From NCBI GenBank assembly GCA_963971535.1, contig OZ020594.1, positions 116,037,127-116,101,126 on the forward strand: a stretch of DNA of 64,000 bases, in the 5' to 3' direction. Every line of letters starts with the position of its first letter. Within the stretch, counting starts at the first letter, position 1. The notes beneath the pieces are model-generated. The model had not been told where the DNA came from, did no database searches, and saw only the letters and a list, made by a program, of their open reading frames with translations. Of the stretch, positions 40,101 to 54,017 are shown piece after piece. The DNA comes from Notolepis coatsorum. Its lineage: Eukaryota; Chordata; Actinopteri; Aulopiformes; Paralepididae. The position numbers and the translations under genes are program-made.

Positions 40101-43100
40101 AGCAGTCTCACTGCCTCTGCATATCCACGCACTGCAGTCATATGGTGGCAGCTCTTCACGAGGTCCTGTGGTTCCCCTCTGGTGTACTGCTCTAAGAAGT
40201 ACAGTTTGTCAGCGCTGCTGTCGGCTCGTGCATCAATAGCATGATTGAAAGCTCTCATGAAGGATCTGAACTCTAATGGTTCTCCACTGAACACTGGCAC
40301 GTCTCTTTGTGGCAAACGAGAGAGCTCCTGGTTCTTTGCGAGCATTTCAGCGAGGTCTGTCTGTCGCTGCATGAGCCGATACATTTCTCTAGCACTGTCC
40401 ATTTGTTGCGAACTGTCATCGTGTAGTTGATGATCATCACATTGTTCTGTATCAGGTCTCAGATGAGTATGTTTTTGCTTGGAAGTACTTTTCACTGGAA
40501 ACGTGGAAGTTTCTTTCTTTTGTGGCTTGGCGGGTTGGGCGCCACTCGTGCAGCCATACCCAGCTCCAGACTCCGATTTTACCTGGCGCAGCGTAGTCGA
40601 CGCGCGTTTGTTCCTGCTCACATTGCTCCGCTGTTCCTCACAGTCCTGATACACTTTGATCTTTGCATTGGATACTGCTAGAGCTGTATTGATCTCTAAC
40701 TGTTCCCGTTCAGCTTTAAGCTTTGCTTCTTTTTTGTCTAATGCCTGCATTTCTGCCAGGGCTGTCTTCTGTGCCATGAGGGCAGCTCTGGTTGCTTCTT
40801 CTTTAATGCGTGCTGAACTTGTAGTAGAAGCACCTGTGGCTGCATTAGACACACTGTCCTTACTTGTCACCTCATTGTTACATATTGCAGCCTGAATCCA
40901 TTCTTGTATCTTTGTGATAAATTGTTCACATTTATCTGCTTTAGGCTGAAACCACAGGTCTTGATCAGCATTCTTTTCTTCTTCATCACTGAGATATAAC
41001 AGCACCAAGTGATTAACGTGTGTAAATTCTTGATAGAATGTGTCATACATTCTTATTTCCCTTTGCACAATAGTTATATCAGGGGCTTGTTCTTCTTCAT
41101 TTGCCAGAAGACTTTCTATTTCGTTTGACTTTGCAGTTAATTGTCCTAGCTTGCATCTTCTGGCTTTTATAAGCCCAGTCAGTTTGTCCTCTAATCCCTT
41201 GGGTGTTAGCTCCCTCTTGCGGACATTCTGTGTAACTGCACCCTCTGGCTCAGGCTCCGTGAGTTTCGCTGCAGTTTCACCGTCCATCTTGGTTGTTATT
41301 GATGCGAAGATACACCGTGAGAAGAGAACGGTAATGATTTAACTCTTTAAGTTCTTCAGGTGTCACATGAGACACTATACACTTCTTTTATTCAGTTGAC
41401 ATGCACTGTGCACAATGTTCTTATTTGTTTCGTTTTTCTGTTCTTGCCTTTGCTATTAGCAACGTCGTCATCCAGTTTAGCTCAGCAAAGTAACGTTCGT
41501 TTCTATAGCTGTCGTCACGTCACACATGCTGATCGTTGTTAGCTCCTGCTTTCGTCGTCAACGAGGGGCTTCTTTAACTAACTCCTCCAATAGCCAGTTT
41601 ATTTTCTTGATAACGATGTCAATAGCAATATTTCCTCTTGGTTAGACAACTTTTTGACTAATGTAATGGCAGAATTTCTTCTGAGTTTCGTTTACCATTT
41701 CGTTTTCAGTGCGTGCAGCAAAAAGTTTCACACTCGTGTCCAATGGCTAATACAAATCTGTATCCACAGTTATGATGTACACTCACGGACTCCAGGATTA
41801 AGTTTGAAGGTTCTTTACTTTCTTTGGGCAGTCACACAATATACAACATCATTCTTCAACAGGATATAGATCGAATTAGGATCGGTGGACTTCGTTTTGG
41901 ACTACGTTTTGGACTACGTTTTGGACTACGGTCAAAAAGTTATGTGCTTCTATACTGCATGGGCACTGTCTCACTACTAACTAGGCACTTCAAGTTCACT
42001 GCATATAAAGACTCTCGCACATGCGCAGTAACACATCTAACGTACATGTAATGTTAATTCTTAGAAATAATTCGCAACTAAACTATAAATATGGCTTATA
42101 GCATACCACAGCATTACAAATTAAACTACTGCTCGTTTTCTAAATATATAGAATACAAATATATTCAAAATATAAACTTTCAAGGTTTGGCTCTTACAGC
42201 CCTATACGTCGATTACATTGTAGACGCTAGCATTCCTCGCCTGAACCCGCCACTGTTCCGGATTCAAATCCACATTATAGGTATTATGTTCCATCATGAA
42301 TGCATGAAAGGGGGGGGGGGGGTCGTTTCTGATTATTCGATCGTCGATTACGGCATTCGCATTGAACACTAAAAATGGTTATCAGCCCGATGCATTGCAG
42401 GATCATGCTAGAATTTTTTTTTTTAACAAATGTTTTTTTATTTTCTCCTTTTTTTACATAAAACCAGATACACAATACATAAACAGTAGAAATCCACAAT
42501 AAATCACAGGACTATGATTGACGCATAATAACAATAATGACAGTCCAGTACTTAAATCAAGGTAAATGTAGATTAAAATTAGAGCTGGGCCGTTAACGGC
42601 GTTAACGTGCTGCGTTAACGCTATACTAGTATCGCGCGATAATATAATTAACGCATTAATCTAAAAAAACCTTTTTTTTTTTTTACATTTTTTTTTTTTT
42701 ACCTTTATTTACCCAGGGTAGGTTCGCTGAGCACAGATGCTCTTTTTCAGGAACGCCCTGCTTCACATTCACACAGTTCCATTCACACCTGGGAGCTGCC
42801 CAGTACAACCACAGTTGACACCATTGGCCACTGAGCAACTCCACTGGAGCAGTTGATTCAAGCCATGTCACATAGTTCAAGTTTGAAATTATTCTTTCTG
42901 TTTTGCTCCTGAGAGTGTGCTAGATACTGTACTGGTAATATTATTTATTTGTGTTAACTTCTGAATAAAACAACTTATTAAACACAAGTACATCTTATTG
43001 AACATTATTTTGATATTTCATTACCAATTATCATAGCAAAACAGCTTTTTCAAACAGTCTGTAATGCATTTTGGAAACGGGAGATGGGCTCATGGTGTAA

Positions 43101-43334
43101 TGGGCCACCTGGCCTGAGAAACATAAGGAGGAACGAAAAAGTAAGGACTTACTTCTGGTAATTATTTGGGTAGAACACACATATTTTGAATGCCTTCGGC
43201 AGGTTTTTTTTTAATTTTTTTGAGCCATTTTAATCTAGATTAAATCCAGGATTGCAGATGGATTAATCTAGATTAAAAAAATCTATGCCCACCTCTAATT
43301 AAAATATAATAAATACAATACAATACCTATGCTC

Positions 43335-43368
<34 letters not shown>

Positions 43369-46300
43369 AGGACCCCCCTATAGGTTAGAGTAAAATGCAC
43401 TAAACGTCTCGTTGATTTTCTTGGGGTCAGTAACAAGTCCCTGTTGGTCCTTAATAGCGGGTATATCAGCAAATTGTGCATTGGATCGTATCTTCATAGC
43501 TAGTAGGTGACTCGGTTTAGAGCCATGAAAGTAATAATGTTGTCTTGTACTGCGTATTTGAAATTCAGATTGTTGTCTCTTTTTTTAACACTTTGATTTG
43601 CGACTCCAATTGACATGAGTAGTTGCGTTGTAAGGAGGAGAATAACGACGAGTGTAGCATTTCCAGTTCTACCAATTTGGATTGATGTTTCTTGCGGAGG
43701 TTGGAGGAAAAGACAGTAGTGTTTTCCTTAATAAAACCCTTTACCGATCTCCATAACATTCTGGGGTCTTGTACCGAACCCGCATTACTCTTTAGGAAAT
43801 CATTTAGTTTAATGTTGAATTGTAAATTGAACGGGTTAAAACGCCATCTTGGTGCTCGGGAAGTCATTCTACTAAAAGAGCCATTTAGGAGTAAATAGCT
43901 GTGATCTGATAGTGCACTGGGTACCAATTCCACGTCAAAGCTATCAAATAGTCTAGGGGAAGCAAAAACATAATCTATTCTAGAAAATGTCTTGTGTCTT
44001 CCTGAGAAAAAAAGAGTACTCTCGGGCCTTGGGTTGAGTAGTCGCCACAGATCATTTACACCTGTATCCTTGGCCCAAGCCTGTAATGCATTAGAGGCCT
44101 GTTTCTGATCATTGGAAGTGGTGGTATTAGATTTATCAATCACGGGATCCCAGATGGCATTAAAATCCGCACCAGTTATAAATGAATACTCAGGTAGAGC
44201 CAACATTGTTCTAGAAGTTAGCATCGTAAAGATTAGGGGCGTAAGCCGCTACCAAAGCGATTTTCCTGTTACTGTATTCTATTTTAGCAATGGTTACTCG
44301 TCCGTCTGCATCAGACCATACGTCCAACAATTTAATATTCAACCCTCGTTTCACAACTATAGCTACACCACGAGATATAGTTCCAAAAGATGAGTAGCTT
44401 CAAGTTTCTTTAATAGTTGTCATACAGAAGTACAGAATACTTTTATACAAAATGCTTCTTACTGTTACGCTCCAGAGACTGTGCTAGACAAGATAAGTAT
44501 GAAATAAAATAGTATAGCATGTAAAATAGAAGTAAAAATAGAGGTCACAGTGTTCAGTATAGACATATGTACAATGTTCGATGCAGAATAGAAGTAACTG
44601 AGTTACCATACAATATACAATATACTATGCAATGTACTAATATACAATACTATATAGTGCAAAGCAGAAATGGGATGAGGTATAATTTAGGTACAATTTA
44701 CAGTAAGGTGTACGAGTTGTAGTGCAAATCCTTTACCAATAAATATAAAGTGTGTTTAGGTGATCTAAAGTGTGGAGAGTGGGTGCTGCAGTGTGTTGTT
44801 TGTTTAAAGTGAGTGTGTGCATGTGGATGTGTGTGCTGTGTGCATTTGATTTGTTGCATAGTGTTTATTGTTCGTTGAGCAGCCTGATGGCCTGGGGATA
44901 GAAGCTTATTCTGAGTCTTTCTGTGCTCGCCTTGAGACTCCGGTATCGCTTGCCTGACCGCAGCAGTTCAAAGAAGCAGTTGTTCGGGTGGCTGGAGTCC
45001 TTGATGATTCTCTTAGCCTTACCCCTGCACCGCTTGTTGTAAATGTTCTGGAGGGTGGGAAGCCCCCCTCCAATTGTGCGTTCGGCTGAACGTGTCACTC
45101 TTTGTAGTCTGCTACGGTCTTGTGCAGTGCTATTCCCAAACCAGGAGGTGATGTTGCCAGTCAGGATGCTCTCTATTGTACATGAGTAGAAGTTCTTAAG
45201 GATCTTCTGACTGACTTGGAACTTCCTTAGGCGCCTGAGGAAGTAGAGGCGTTGTCGTGCCTTCTTCACAACACTGTCAATGTGTGTGGTCCATGTCAAG
45301 TCCTCGGATATGTGGGCTCCGAGGTACTTAAAACTGTTCACTCTCTCAACCGGTGCCCCGTCGATGCTGAGGGGGCTGTAGTCCTTGACCCCCGACCTCC
45401 TGAAGTCCACAATCATCTCTTTTGTTTTGCTGACGTTCAGGGAGAGGCAGTTCTCCTGACACCACTGTGACAGATTCTCTACCTCTTCCAGGTAGGCCCT
45501 CTCGTCGTTGGCAGAGATCAGGCCCACCACTACTGTGTCATCAGCAAATTTGATGATTGTGTTGTTCCGCTGTGCCACGCAGTCATGTGTGTACAGGGAG
45601 TAGAGGAGGGGGCTCAGAACACAGCCCTGGGGGGCCCCTATGTTGAGCGTGATGGATGAGGAGGTGCAGTTGCCTGCTCTTACCACCTGGGGTCTGCCTG
45701 TCAGGAAGTCCAAGACCCACTGGCAGAGGTCATAGTTCAAGCCCAGGTCCCTGAGCTTGGCTATGAGTTTGGAGGGGACTATGGTATTGAATGCTGAGCT
45801 GTAGTCGATGAACAGCATTCTCACATAGTTCCCCTGCCTCTTGTCCAGGTGTGATGCTGCTGTGTGCAGCACATGGGCTATGGCGTCCTCCGTGGACCTG
45901 TTAGGGCGGTATGCAAATTGCAGGGGGTCCAGGTTGATGGGGAGGGAGGAACAGATGTAGCCCTTCACTAGCTTCTCAAAGCACTTCATGAGGTGAGAGC
46001 TACAGGGCGGTAGTCGCTTATGTTTTGATATATTTTATCCGCCAGCTTACCATTGTCAGCCAATATAACGTGCGTTTCGCTTAAAAGAGCCACATCAACC
46101 GGTTTGTTTTTCATCAATGTAAGCACGCTTTTGCGTTTATGTTGCATGCTTAGACCCCCAGTATTCCAAATCAATATATTCAAACTAGCCATAATCTAAA
46201 CATGTTGCAGTACTTCTGTGTGTAATTCATCAAAGACATCGGGTTGTATACAGCTCACTGACTCATCCAGGCCCACTATACGAATGTCAATCGATTAAAA

Positions 46301-49300
46301 TATTTAACTCAATTAATCGCATGATTGTCCATAGTTAACTCGCAATTTAATCGCATATTTTTCTTTACCATAAACTGATATTTTTCAAGTTTTAATACTC
46401 TTATCAACATGAGTCAACAAATGCTTGCTTTATGCAGCCATTTAACACAAAGGGATGACTCATTGCAAATTTGCATCAAATTCAAAACAGAGTGATGCAC
46501 AAAATAACTTAAAAGAAAATAATAATTTAAAACAATGAATAAAGTGCATGAAATAATAGGGGAAAGAAAACGTTAGGAACGTGTTACATTAACCCACACA
46601 AGGGCTGAGAACACAGACCCCCGCCCCCACGGTTTTGGTACTCGAGCTCGAATATCTTAGCTGTTAGCTTCTCGTTGTTTTCATCAATCTTATCTGTTAG
46701 CTTCTCGTTGTTTTCATCAATCTTAGCCGTTAGCTTCTTGTCGTTTTCATCTATGGTATCGTCAATCACATCGAATCTCTGCGTGTGTTCGACCAAGCAG
46801 GCTTCCACTGCTGCAGTACGTTCGATATGTTTACCAGCCGCTGCCCTTAACTCTTCGATGTTGGATTCGATAGCTTCTGTGTTCGCTTCAACTTTATCGG
46901 TTAAGGTCTTTATTAGCTTAGCAAGAGATTCTATATCTGCGGTGGTTGCGGTGGCGGTGGATGAGGTGGTAGTCGCTTATGTTTTGATATATTTTATCCG
47001 CCAGCTTACCATTGTCAGCCAATATAACGTGCGTTTTGCTTAAAAGAGCCACATCAACCGGTTTGTTTTTCATCAATGTAAGCACGCTTTTGCGTTTATG
47101 TTGCATGCTTAGACCCCCAGTATTCCAAATCAATATATTCAAACTAGCCATAATCTAAACATGTTGCAGTACTTCTGTGTGTAATTCGTCTGGAGTAACG
47201 ATTTATAATGGATATATATCCAACTATTGAGGTCCTGTTGAGAGCCGTGCTTGAGCATAACAAACATATAGAAGACGCATACATATAATCCCCTATCCCC
47301 ATTTCCCTCCCTCCCTCTAAAGTACACGACCAGTCTGCCCAGATCGAGCAATTCATCCTTAATTTTCCTATGCAAATTGCCATATATGCCTCAAATATCA
47401 TAGTATATTCACTTAAACCTTATACGAACATGTGTAAGTTAAAACACACCGAGAAGGGGAGCTCCAGTAGCTCACCACGTACCGCGAGCGCTATTTCAGC
47501 GCCGTGGACAACCGTGCTCGTCACGGATCTGGGGCTTAGCGAGTTCGAATCCCGACTGCAGCCGTGCCTTTCCCAGAGTGTCTTCCCCCCCATCTGAACC
47601 CTTTCAGCCTGTTTCTGTCGGTCATCCTTGACCAGTATAAATGTGATAAACACATAAAAGAGCCAGGGGAATGGCCAAAGTTTAAAAAAAAAAAAACACA
47701 CCGAGAAATAAAAGAGAGGTATTGGACTAAATTAGAGAAACCTCAAAGAGTAGAGAACATTTACTTAAATCTTAAAAGAACTTTGCTAAACACCTAGATC
47801 AGGGGTGGCCAACCCGCGGCTCGCGAGCCGCATGCGGCTCTTTGCCCGTCAATGTGCGGCTCTTCCATCCATAAAAAAAAAGAAAAAAAAGAGATTATAA
47901 TATATATATTTTTTTTTTAATTTTTTTTTTTTTATGTCACTCATTCCATAAGGACGTAGAATAAACATTTAAAAATGGTCCATCTGCATGTTCTTGGTAT
48001 CTGAATCTAGGGACATATAGATCAGTGTCAGAAATAGTGTCTGTTACTAGGCTTGAGTAAATTGTAATGAACCAAAGGAGAATATCAATTCTATTTAAAA
48101 AAAATTAAATATCTTTGACTGTGAATAACACCATGCTAAAATTGACCAGACCTGAAAAATCTAAGCAAATGAATAAAGGGAAGATGATTATACAGAAGGT
48201 TTTGTAGATGCAGTACTGAATTCTGCCATCTTTTTTATAATGTACATTTCTCCACCATTTTTCATCGTATTGCAACACCGTTTTTTGCAAGACGTTCACA
48301 GAAAGGTAGAGAAACAAACTGCGTTCTGTTTTATGGCAATAACGTTCAGGTTTGTGGGAGATAATCCCAAAAAATAAGAGAAATAAAAAAGTAAATCCAG
48401 AAGTTAGATGATTGACAGGGGCTGGTGTGAGCTGGGTAGGGTAGTTTTTCGAAATTCGAAAGCCCTGAGTCTCTTCCTTCAAAAGACTACACTCACTGTG
48501 TAGCTGTGCCACTTTCTCCTGTCAATATGCGCCGGTTTCCGACTCAATGCCCTGAGATTTCTATAATCTTATATTTCACTAATAACAGTTAAAATAATTG
48601 GTAAACAAACGTAATGCTGAAAATATACACTTTTACTGTATATCTCGGGCTTAAGAGGTTAACCCTGTGAGGCCCAAATTAAAAAGACATTAGCAACTTC
48701 AGAGGCCAGAGGGTGGGACATAAACACATTTACTATCAAATAGCATTGTGAGGCTGAACAACAGGACCAATTGACTATACATGTGCTTAACATTTTTTAA
48801 ATAAACATTCTTTTTTTAAATGGCTAAAAGTGATTTTGTAATTTTGCAACCGTGGGTCTCACAGGGTACTTTTAACCCTGTGAGGCCCAAATAAAAAAGA
48901 CATTAGCAACTTCAGAGGCCAGAGGGTGAGACCTATAAACACATGAAGGGTGCCGTGACTGAAAAACCGAACGTTGAAAAAGATCCAGAATATTCCCATA
49001 TGTCAACAACAGGGCACCGCACAATGACTTGCATAAAACTCATAAATCTAGCGGGCCCAGATATAGCGAACCATTAAAGAAATATGGTATCCAGCGTCGC
49101 ATATTAACCTATTTATAAATCAAGGTTATCAACATTTATTTGACGCCGTTTGGTGTTTAATCCATAACGAAGTAATCAGAAAAAAATAATAAGACCGTAT
49201 TAGTATATCCTCCGTGTTGTGGGTCCACCATGTAGTCCTCGGCGTCTTCCGGTGAGGAGAGCTGGACCCTCATTCCATTTTTATCGATGATGGAAAGCTT

Positions 49301-52300
49301 TGCAGGGTGCCGCAGTGTGGGCTTGAACCTTTTCTCATCAAGTAGAGACATTGCTGATTTGTAACGGGCTCGTAAAGTTACAACTTCACGGCAGTAATCC
49401 TCGTAGAAATAAACTGGTTTCCCGTTGTATTTCAGAGTAGCCTTCTTCATCCGTGCCTCCCGGATAATCATATCTTTTATTCCAACTTGACGTAGGCTAG
49501 CAATAACCACCCTAGGCTTGTTATTGGTGTTGTTGTTTCGGGTGCCAATTCTGTAGCACTGATCTACTTCAGGTGACATAGAGAGGATATCTGGTCCCAG
49601 AATTTGGACTAACGCTGCCGCAAACGAGACATCGGGTTGTATACAGCTCACTGACTCATCCAGGCCCACTATACGAATGTCAATCGATTAAAATATTTAA
49701 CTCAATTAATCGCATGATTGTCCATAGTTAACTCGCAATTTAATCGCATATTTTTCTTTACCATAAACTGATATTTTTCAAGTTTTAATACTCTTATCAA
49801 CATGAGTCAACAAATGCTTGCTTTATGCAGCCATTTAACACAAAGGGATGACTCATTGCAAATTTGCATCAAATTCAAAACAGAGTGATGCACAAAATAA
49901 CTTAAAAGAAAATAATAATTTAAAACAATGAATAAAGTGCATGAAATAATAGGGGAAAGAAAACGTTAGGAACGTGTTACATTAACCCACACAAGGGCTG
50001 AGAACACAGACCCCCGCCCCCACGGTTTTGGTACTCGAGCTCGAATATCTTAGCTGTTAGCTTCTCGTTGTTTTCATCAATCTTATCTGTTAGCTTCTCG
50101 TTGTTTTCATCAATCTTAGCCGTTAGCTTCTTGTCGTTTTCATCTATGGTATCGTCAATCACATCGAATCTCTGCGTGTGTTCGACCAAGCAGGCTTCCA
50201 CTGCTGCAGTACGTTCGATATGTTTACCAGCCGCTGCCCTTAACTCTTCGATGTTGGATTCGATAGCTTCTGTGTTCGCTTCAACTTTATCGGTTAAGGT
50301 CTTTATTAGCTTAGCAAGAGATTCTATATCTGCGGTGGTTGCGGTGGCGGTGGATGAGGTGGCAGTCTCGGCTGTTTTTGTCTCGATTTCTCTTGCTCTG
50401 TCACGCACGGAACCCATATCCACTATCGGATCGTCTGCAGTTGATTTAGTTCCCCGTTTCTCTTTTCTTGTTGCCATCTTGATTCTTTCAGTCAATATAG
50501 TTAGTTGAAGATCTCAGTTGATATATACGTCGAGGTTTAAACGCATTGGTGGTGTAAAAAGAGGCTTTTAAAAGCAAAATAAAAATAACGGGAGAGGAGC
50601 TCTAACCAAAGCGACCTACTCCATTCTCAAGCTAAACCGGAAGTCAGGATCAGGTTAGAATTGACGTCAAATCGCCCTTACCTTTGGCCGGGAGTGATCC
50701 AAAAAGAATATTCCAATTTCTTGATCGCTATCTGGTAGATCCAATCCCCATTTGGTCGACGGCATAAACAACCATAACATACGGATCAAGCATAGTTGAT
50801 GGGCTTCGATGTAACCGGCAGAACTGTGCGCCTCCCTGAGAAGAATAAATGAAATCCGAGACCTGGGGTCATTCCACAGCCCAGGATACAATGGTAGAAA
50901 TGGTGCTCGATACTGCCGCCTGGTAGGATGCAGCCGGTACTGCACTTTCAGATTCCCACTATGCATTTTTCAGGCAACACACAGCTCCCTGAGATTGAAT
51001 AGGGAATTAAAATCGAAAAAAAATGCCTTTTTTAGTTAATTTGTAAAACATATCTTTTTAAATAAACATAACATTTATTTAAAGATATATGTGTGACTGT
51101 GTATCAGTGGCGGCTGCTGACCAAATTTTTTGGTGAAGCACAAATTATTATATTATATATTAAATTATATTTTTAAAACATCCCCAAGGCTGCAACACCC
51201 CCATTCCTCTCAGGTGTCAGGCTCCTCATTCGCTTCCATTCATTTTGGGGACCATGTTTAAATATCATACTTCTGAAGTATAAACAAACTACTGCTGTGC
51301 CGATTTCAATAAAACAGACCATTCCGAGTCAATGGTACATGCTTTTTTTGGCATTTGATGTGTCTTTACAGATTTATGCTCTTTGAAAAATAAAAGCAGA
51401 TCAGGTCAATTTGTTGAAGGTTTTGATTGAGTATGCGGTGTATCTTTGCCCTGCGTGGGATGTTTATGGAGTGGTTACCATGGTTACCTGCTGTCTTGCT
51501 GGAAGAAAGATTCTAAACATTCTGTGAGAAGTTGACAGTTGGTAACATACAAAACCATTCAAACAGTTCTTATTCTTATTTCTGATGTCTGGAAGAATAT
51601 GTGAGTGTCTTGTGAGAAATGCTTCCAATCCAAACCACTTTGAACTGTTTTACAGTTGCAAACAAATTCTACAGGTTTGTGTTCATTTCTCAAAAACAAC
51701 AAATAATCTGAATGCCATAGGAAAGGGCTTGATTCGTGATCACTAGGATGCTCTCCTGACCCTTCCCAGAAATATCTTTGTAATCAAAAGGCCTCACTAT
51801 CACACAGACTGAACTGTTGTTTCTGTGAGTGGAGGCAACTTTCTGAGAAAACAGGAAAGCAGCTCAGCGTCGAGGGTTTGATTGATTGATTGAAAATTGT
51901 ATTAACAGATTGCAGAATGGGTACAGTACAGTACAGCTCAATACACACAATTGTTAAGGGGATGCAGACCAGAGAAAGACTTTCGTCTTGTTTACATCAG
52001 GGTCCCCCATTTTCAATTCATCATAACATATATGACATACACGACATACAGATAGACAGTACTGCTACATCTAGACATACCAGATTTGCAAATACAGTAC
52101 TGTTTGTGATACAAAAAGAGTCTAAAAAAAGAATGTATATACATTTGACGTAGAAACTGTACATTGGAGGAGGTTGGGTAGGTGGGGGGGGGGGGGTGGG
52201 GAACTGTACATTGGAGGTGGTTGAGTGGGTAGGCGGGGTGGGGGAAACTACAACTGTACAAGCACAACTGTACATTGGAATATCGAGGGAAATGTGAATA

Positions 52301-53966
52301 AGAGTAGCACAGTGAAAACAAGCTGCTGAACTTCAGGAACCGATTTTATCTGAAGGAGCTTCCCATAACCTTCTGACAAACTTCCTGAGAAACATCCGCC
52401 TGGCCCCAGACTTCAGGAACAGCTGGTGATGACCAGAAAGACACATAGCATCCCTTCCTCTCCTCTAACATGTCTTTACCACCTTCCTCTGCACAAGGCC
52501 ACAGATGGGTTTTATGTACAGTAACACTTAAAAGGACAATTATGTGGGTAATTCGAAAGTAAACGCACACATTTCAGCCACACACACGTCACTGACACAA
52601 TGGACGCAGCGATCCAATATATATATATATATATTTTTTTTAATCCACTCACCATTTGATGTACTTTTTTACGAAGAAATAGTGTCCCAGTCCCTTCAGA
52701 TCACACTTGTAAATAAAATCCATCCTTCGATATTTCGTTCAATGTTGTAAATCCAAAAATGCAAACAGTCTTTTGTGAAACGTTCCATTTTCGGGACTGT
52801 AGAAACTGGTCACCCAAGCGATTCAAGTCAACACAAAAGCATTGCCAACTCGACCGATCTCATCTTCCGTTGAATATTCCGACTCGAGACACTAATCCCA
52901 TTCCCATGGAAAGTGTAAACAATAGCCATGACGCCGTGCTTTGTACCTCTCTTGCAAACTTTGAACACCCGATACCTACAGCAGCAGACTTACATGCGGC
53001 CAGCAATACGTGCGATTGGTTGTGCGATGCAGTGCACAATAAGTTGATGAGGTTCAACAATTGAATAAAGATCTTAAAATATGAATTATTATATTAGGCA
53101 AATGAGTCTTCTTCTGTCGATGTCAGTCTCTTTCCAGGCAAATTGCACACGTGAGATGATGACAGAAAAATCTAGAACATATTGACGCCACAGCCCAGGT
53201 GCAGTTCCGTAGCATTATCTGGCACCATTCTCTGATTGGATCTTAAGTTTGTCAACACAATGTGGCACGACGTGAACGCCAATCAATCAAGTGTGCTGAA
53301 CCTCACTACCCGCATTTTTTAAACTCAAATACCCTATTTTGATTGGATAATTATATTCTTAAGCCCAACCCGTGCACTATTTTTGCAGTGAGTGATTGAC
53401 AGCTGGCCATTATGTGCAGTTATGGGATCAGGCCAGGTCAGAGAGCTCAGAGCTGTCACTTGGACATTTTTGAAAAAAAGAAAATTCACTGTCATTGTTT
53501 TTTTCACTGAGGAAAACATTTATAAAAAAATATATATATGTATATTAATAATAATTTGTATATATCCTATATAGTCTGCTGCCTGGTAATGACAAAGTGT
53601 CCCCTCCACCCAAGAATCCCCCCACCCCCCCACTGATTGACAACTGGCCAACCCGTTAACGTTCAACAATTAACATCAACACTACAATTGTAATAAGCTA
53701 CTCCTGAGTTAACAGTTCAATAATCATGAACATAAGGCTCATGGCTAGCTAACAACCAGCCAAACATAATAAGTAAGGCTGTCAAAGTTAACGCGTTATC
53801 GCCCGATTCTATTAACGCCACTATTTTTTTAACTCACGAGTAACTTTTTCAAAAATAAATATATATATATATATTGTTTTTTTTAAAACTTTAAAACTTT
53901 TTTTATTAGACTTCACTCAGGTGTATTATTGATACTCTCATTGATACTATGTTTGTTTCTGACTCA

Positions 53967-54017
<51 letters not shown>

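Larger units (their letters stand above)
34586..42198 (-). mobile_element. Complete BEL/Pao LTR retrotransposon
   Basis: Two 537-bp LTRs (34586-35122 and 41662-42198) frame a single 2000-codon ORF on the minus strand. The flanks share the 4-bp duplication GCCC (34582-34585 and 42199-42202). By eye I find no difference between the LTRs, which implies a young insertion. A leader of about 370 bp (41661-41288) separates the 5' LTR from the ORF; I do not recognise its primer-binding site. No env gene is present. It lies antisense in the last sass6 intron and interrupts a piggyBac-type element. Confidence 0.93.
42416..50644 (-). mobile_element. L1-type LINE, rearranged and internally deleted
   Basis: Near-identical flanks (42398-42415 and 50645-50662, CAGGATCA-G-TAGAATT with two differences) give an 18-bp TSD. 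On the minus strand it shows a 5' UTR, ORF1 in two parts, ORF2 endonuclease pieces, and a poly(A) tail (T-run at 42416). The RT half of ORF2 is missing between about 43375 and 43310. It is loaded with later insertions: hAT at 42580, L2 at 44401, SINE at 47456 and hAT at 47800. A block of ORF1/ORF2 is duplicated at 46004-47189. Confidence 0.8.
34313..51000. mobile_element. piggyBac-type element that hosts the Pao and L1 insertions
   Basis: The left end CACTTTCAGGGCCATGCC follows TCAA (a decayed TTAA). Pieces 34313-34585, 42199-42397 and 50663-about 51000 line up with the copy at 32963-33857 (for example GGTATTATGTTCCATCATGAATGCATGAAAG and CCAAAAAGAATATTCCAATT). The right terminus could not be found, so the end coordinate is approximate. 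Confidence 0.5.

Noticed and set aside
35604..41342. Many + strand open frames of 60-157 codons
   Set aside because: They are antisense shadows of the 2000-codon Pao ORF.
46675..47043. Ser/Phe/Leu-rich + strand frames (also 50068-50508)
   Set aside because: They are antisense of the L1 ORF1 coiled coil, whose repeated codons give the periodic pattern.
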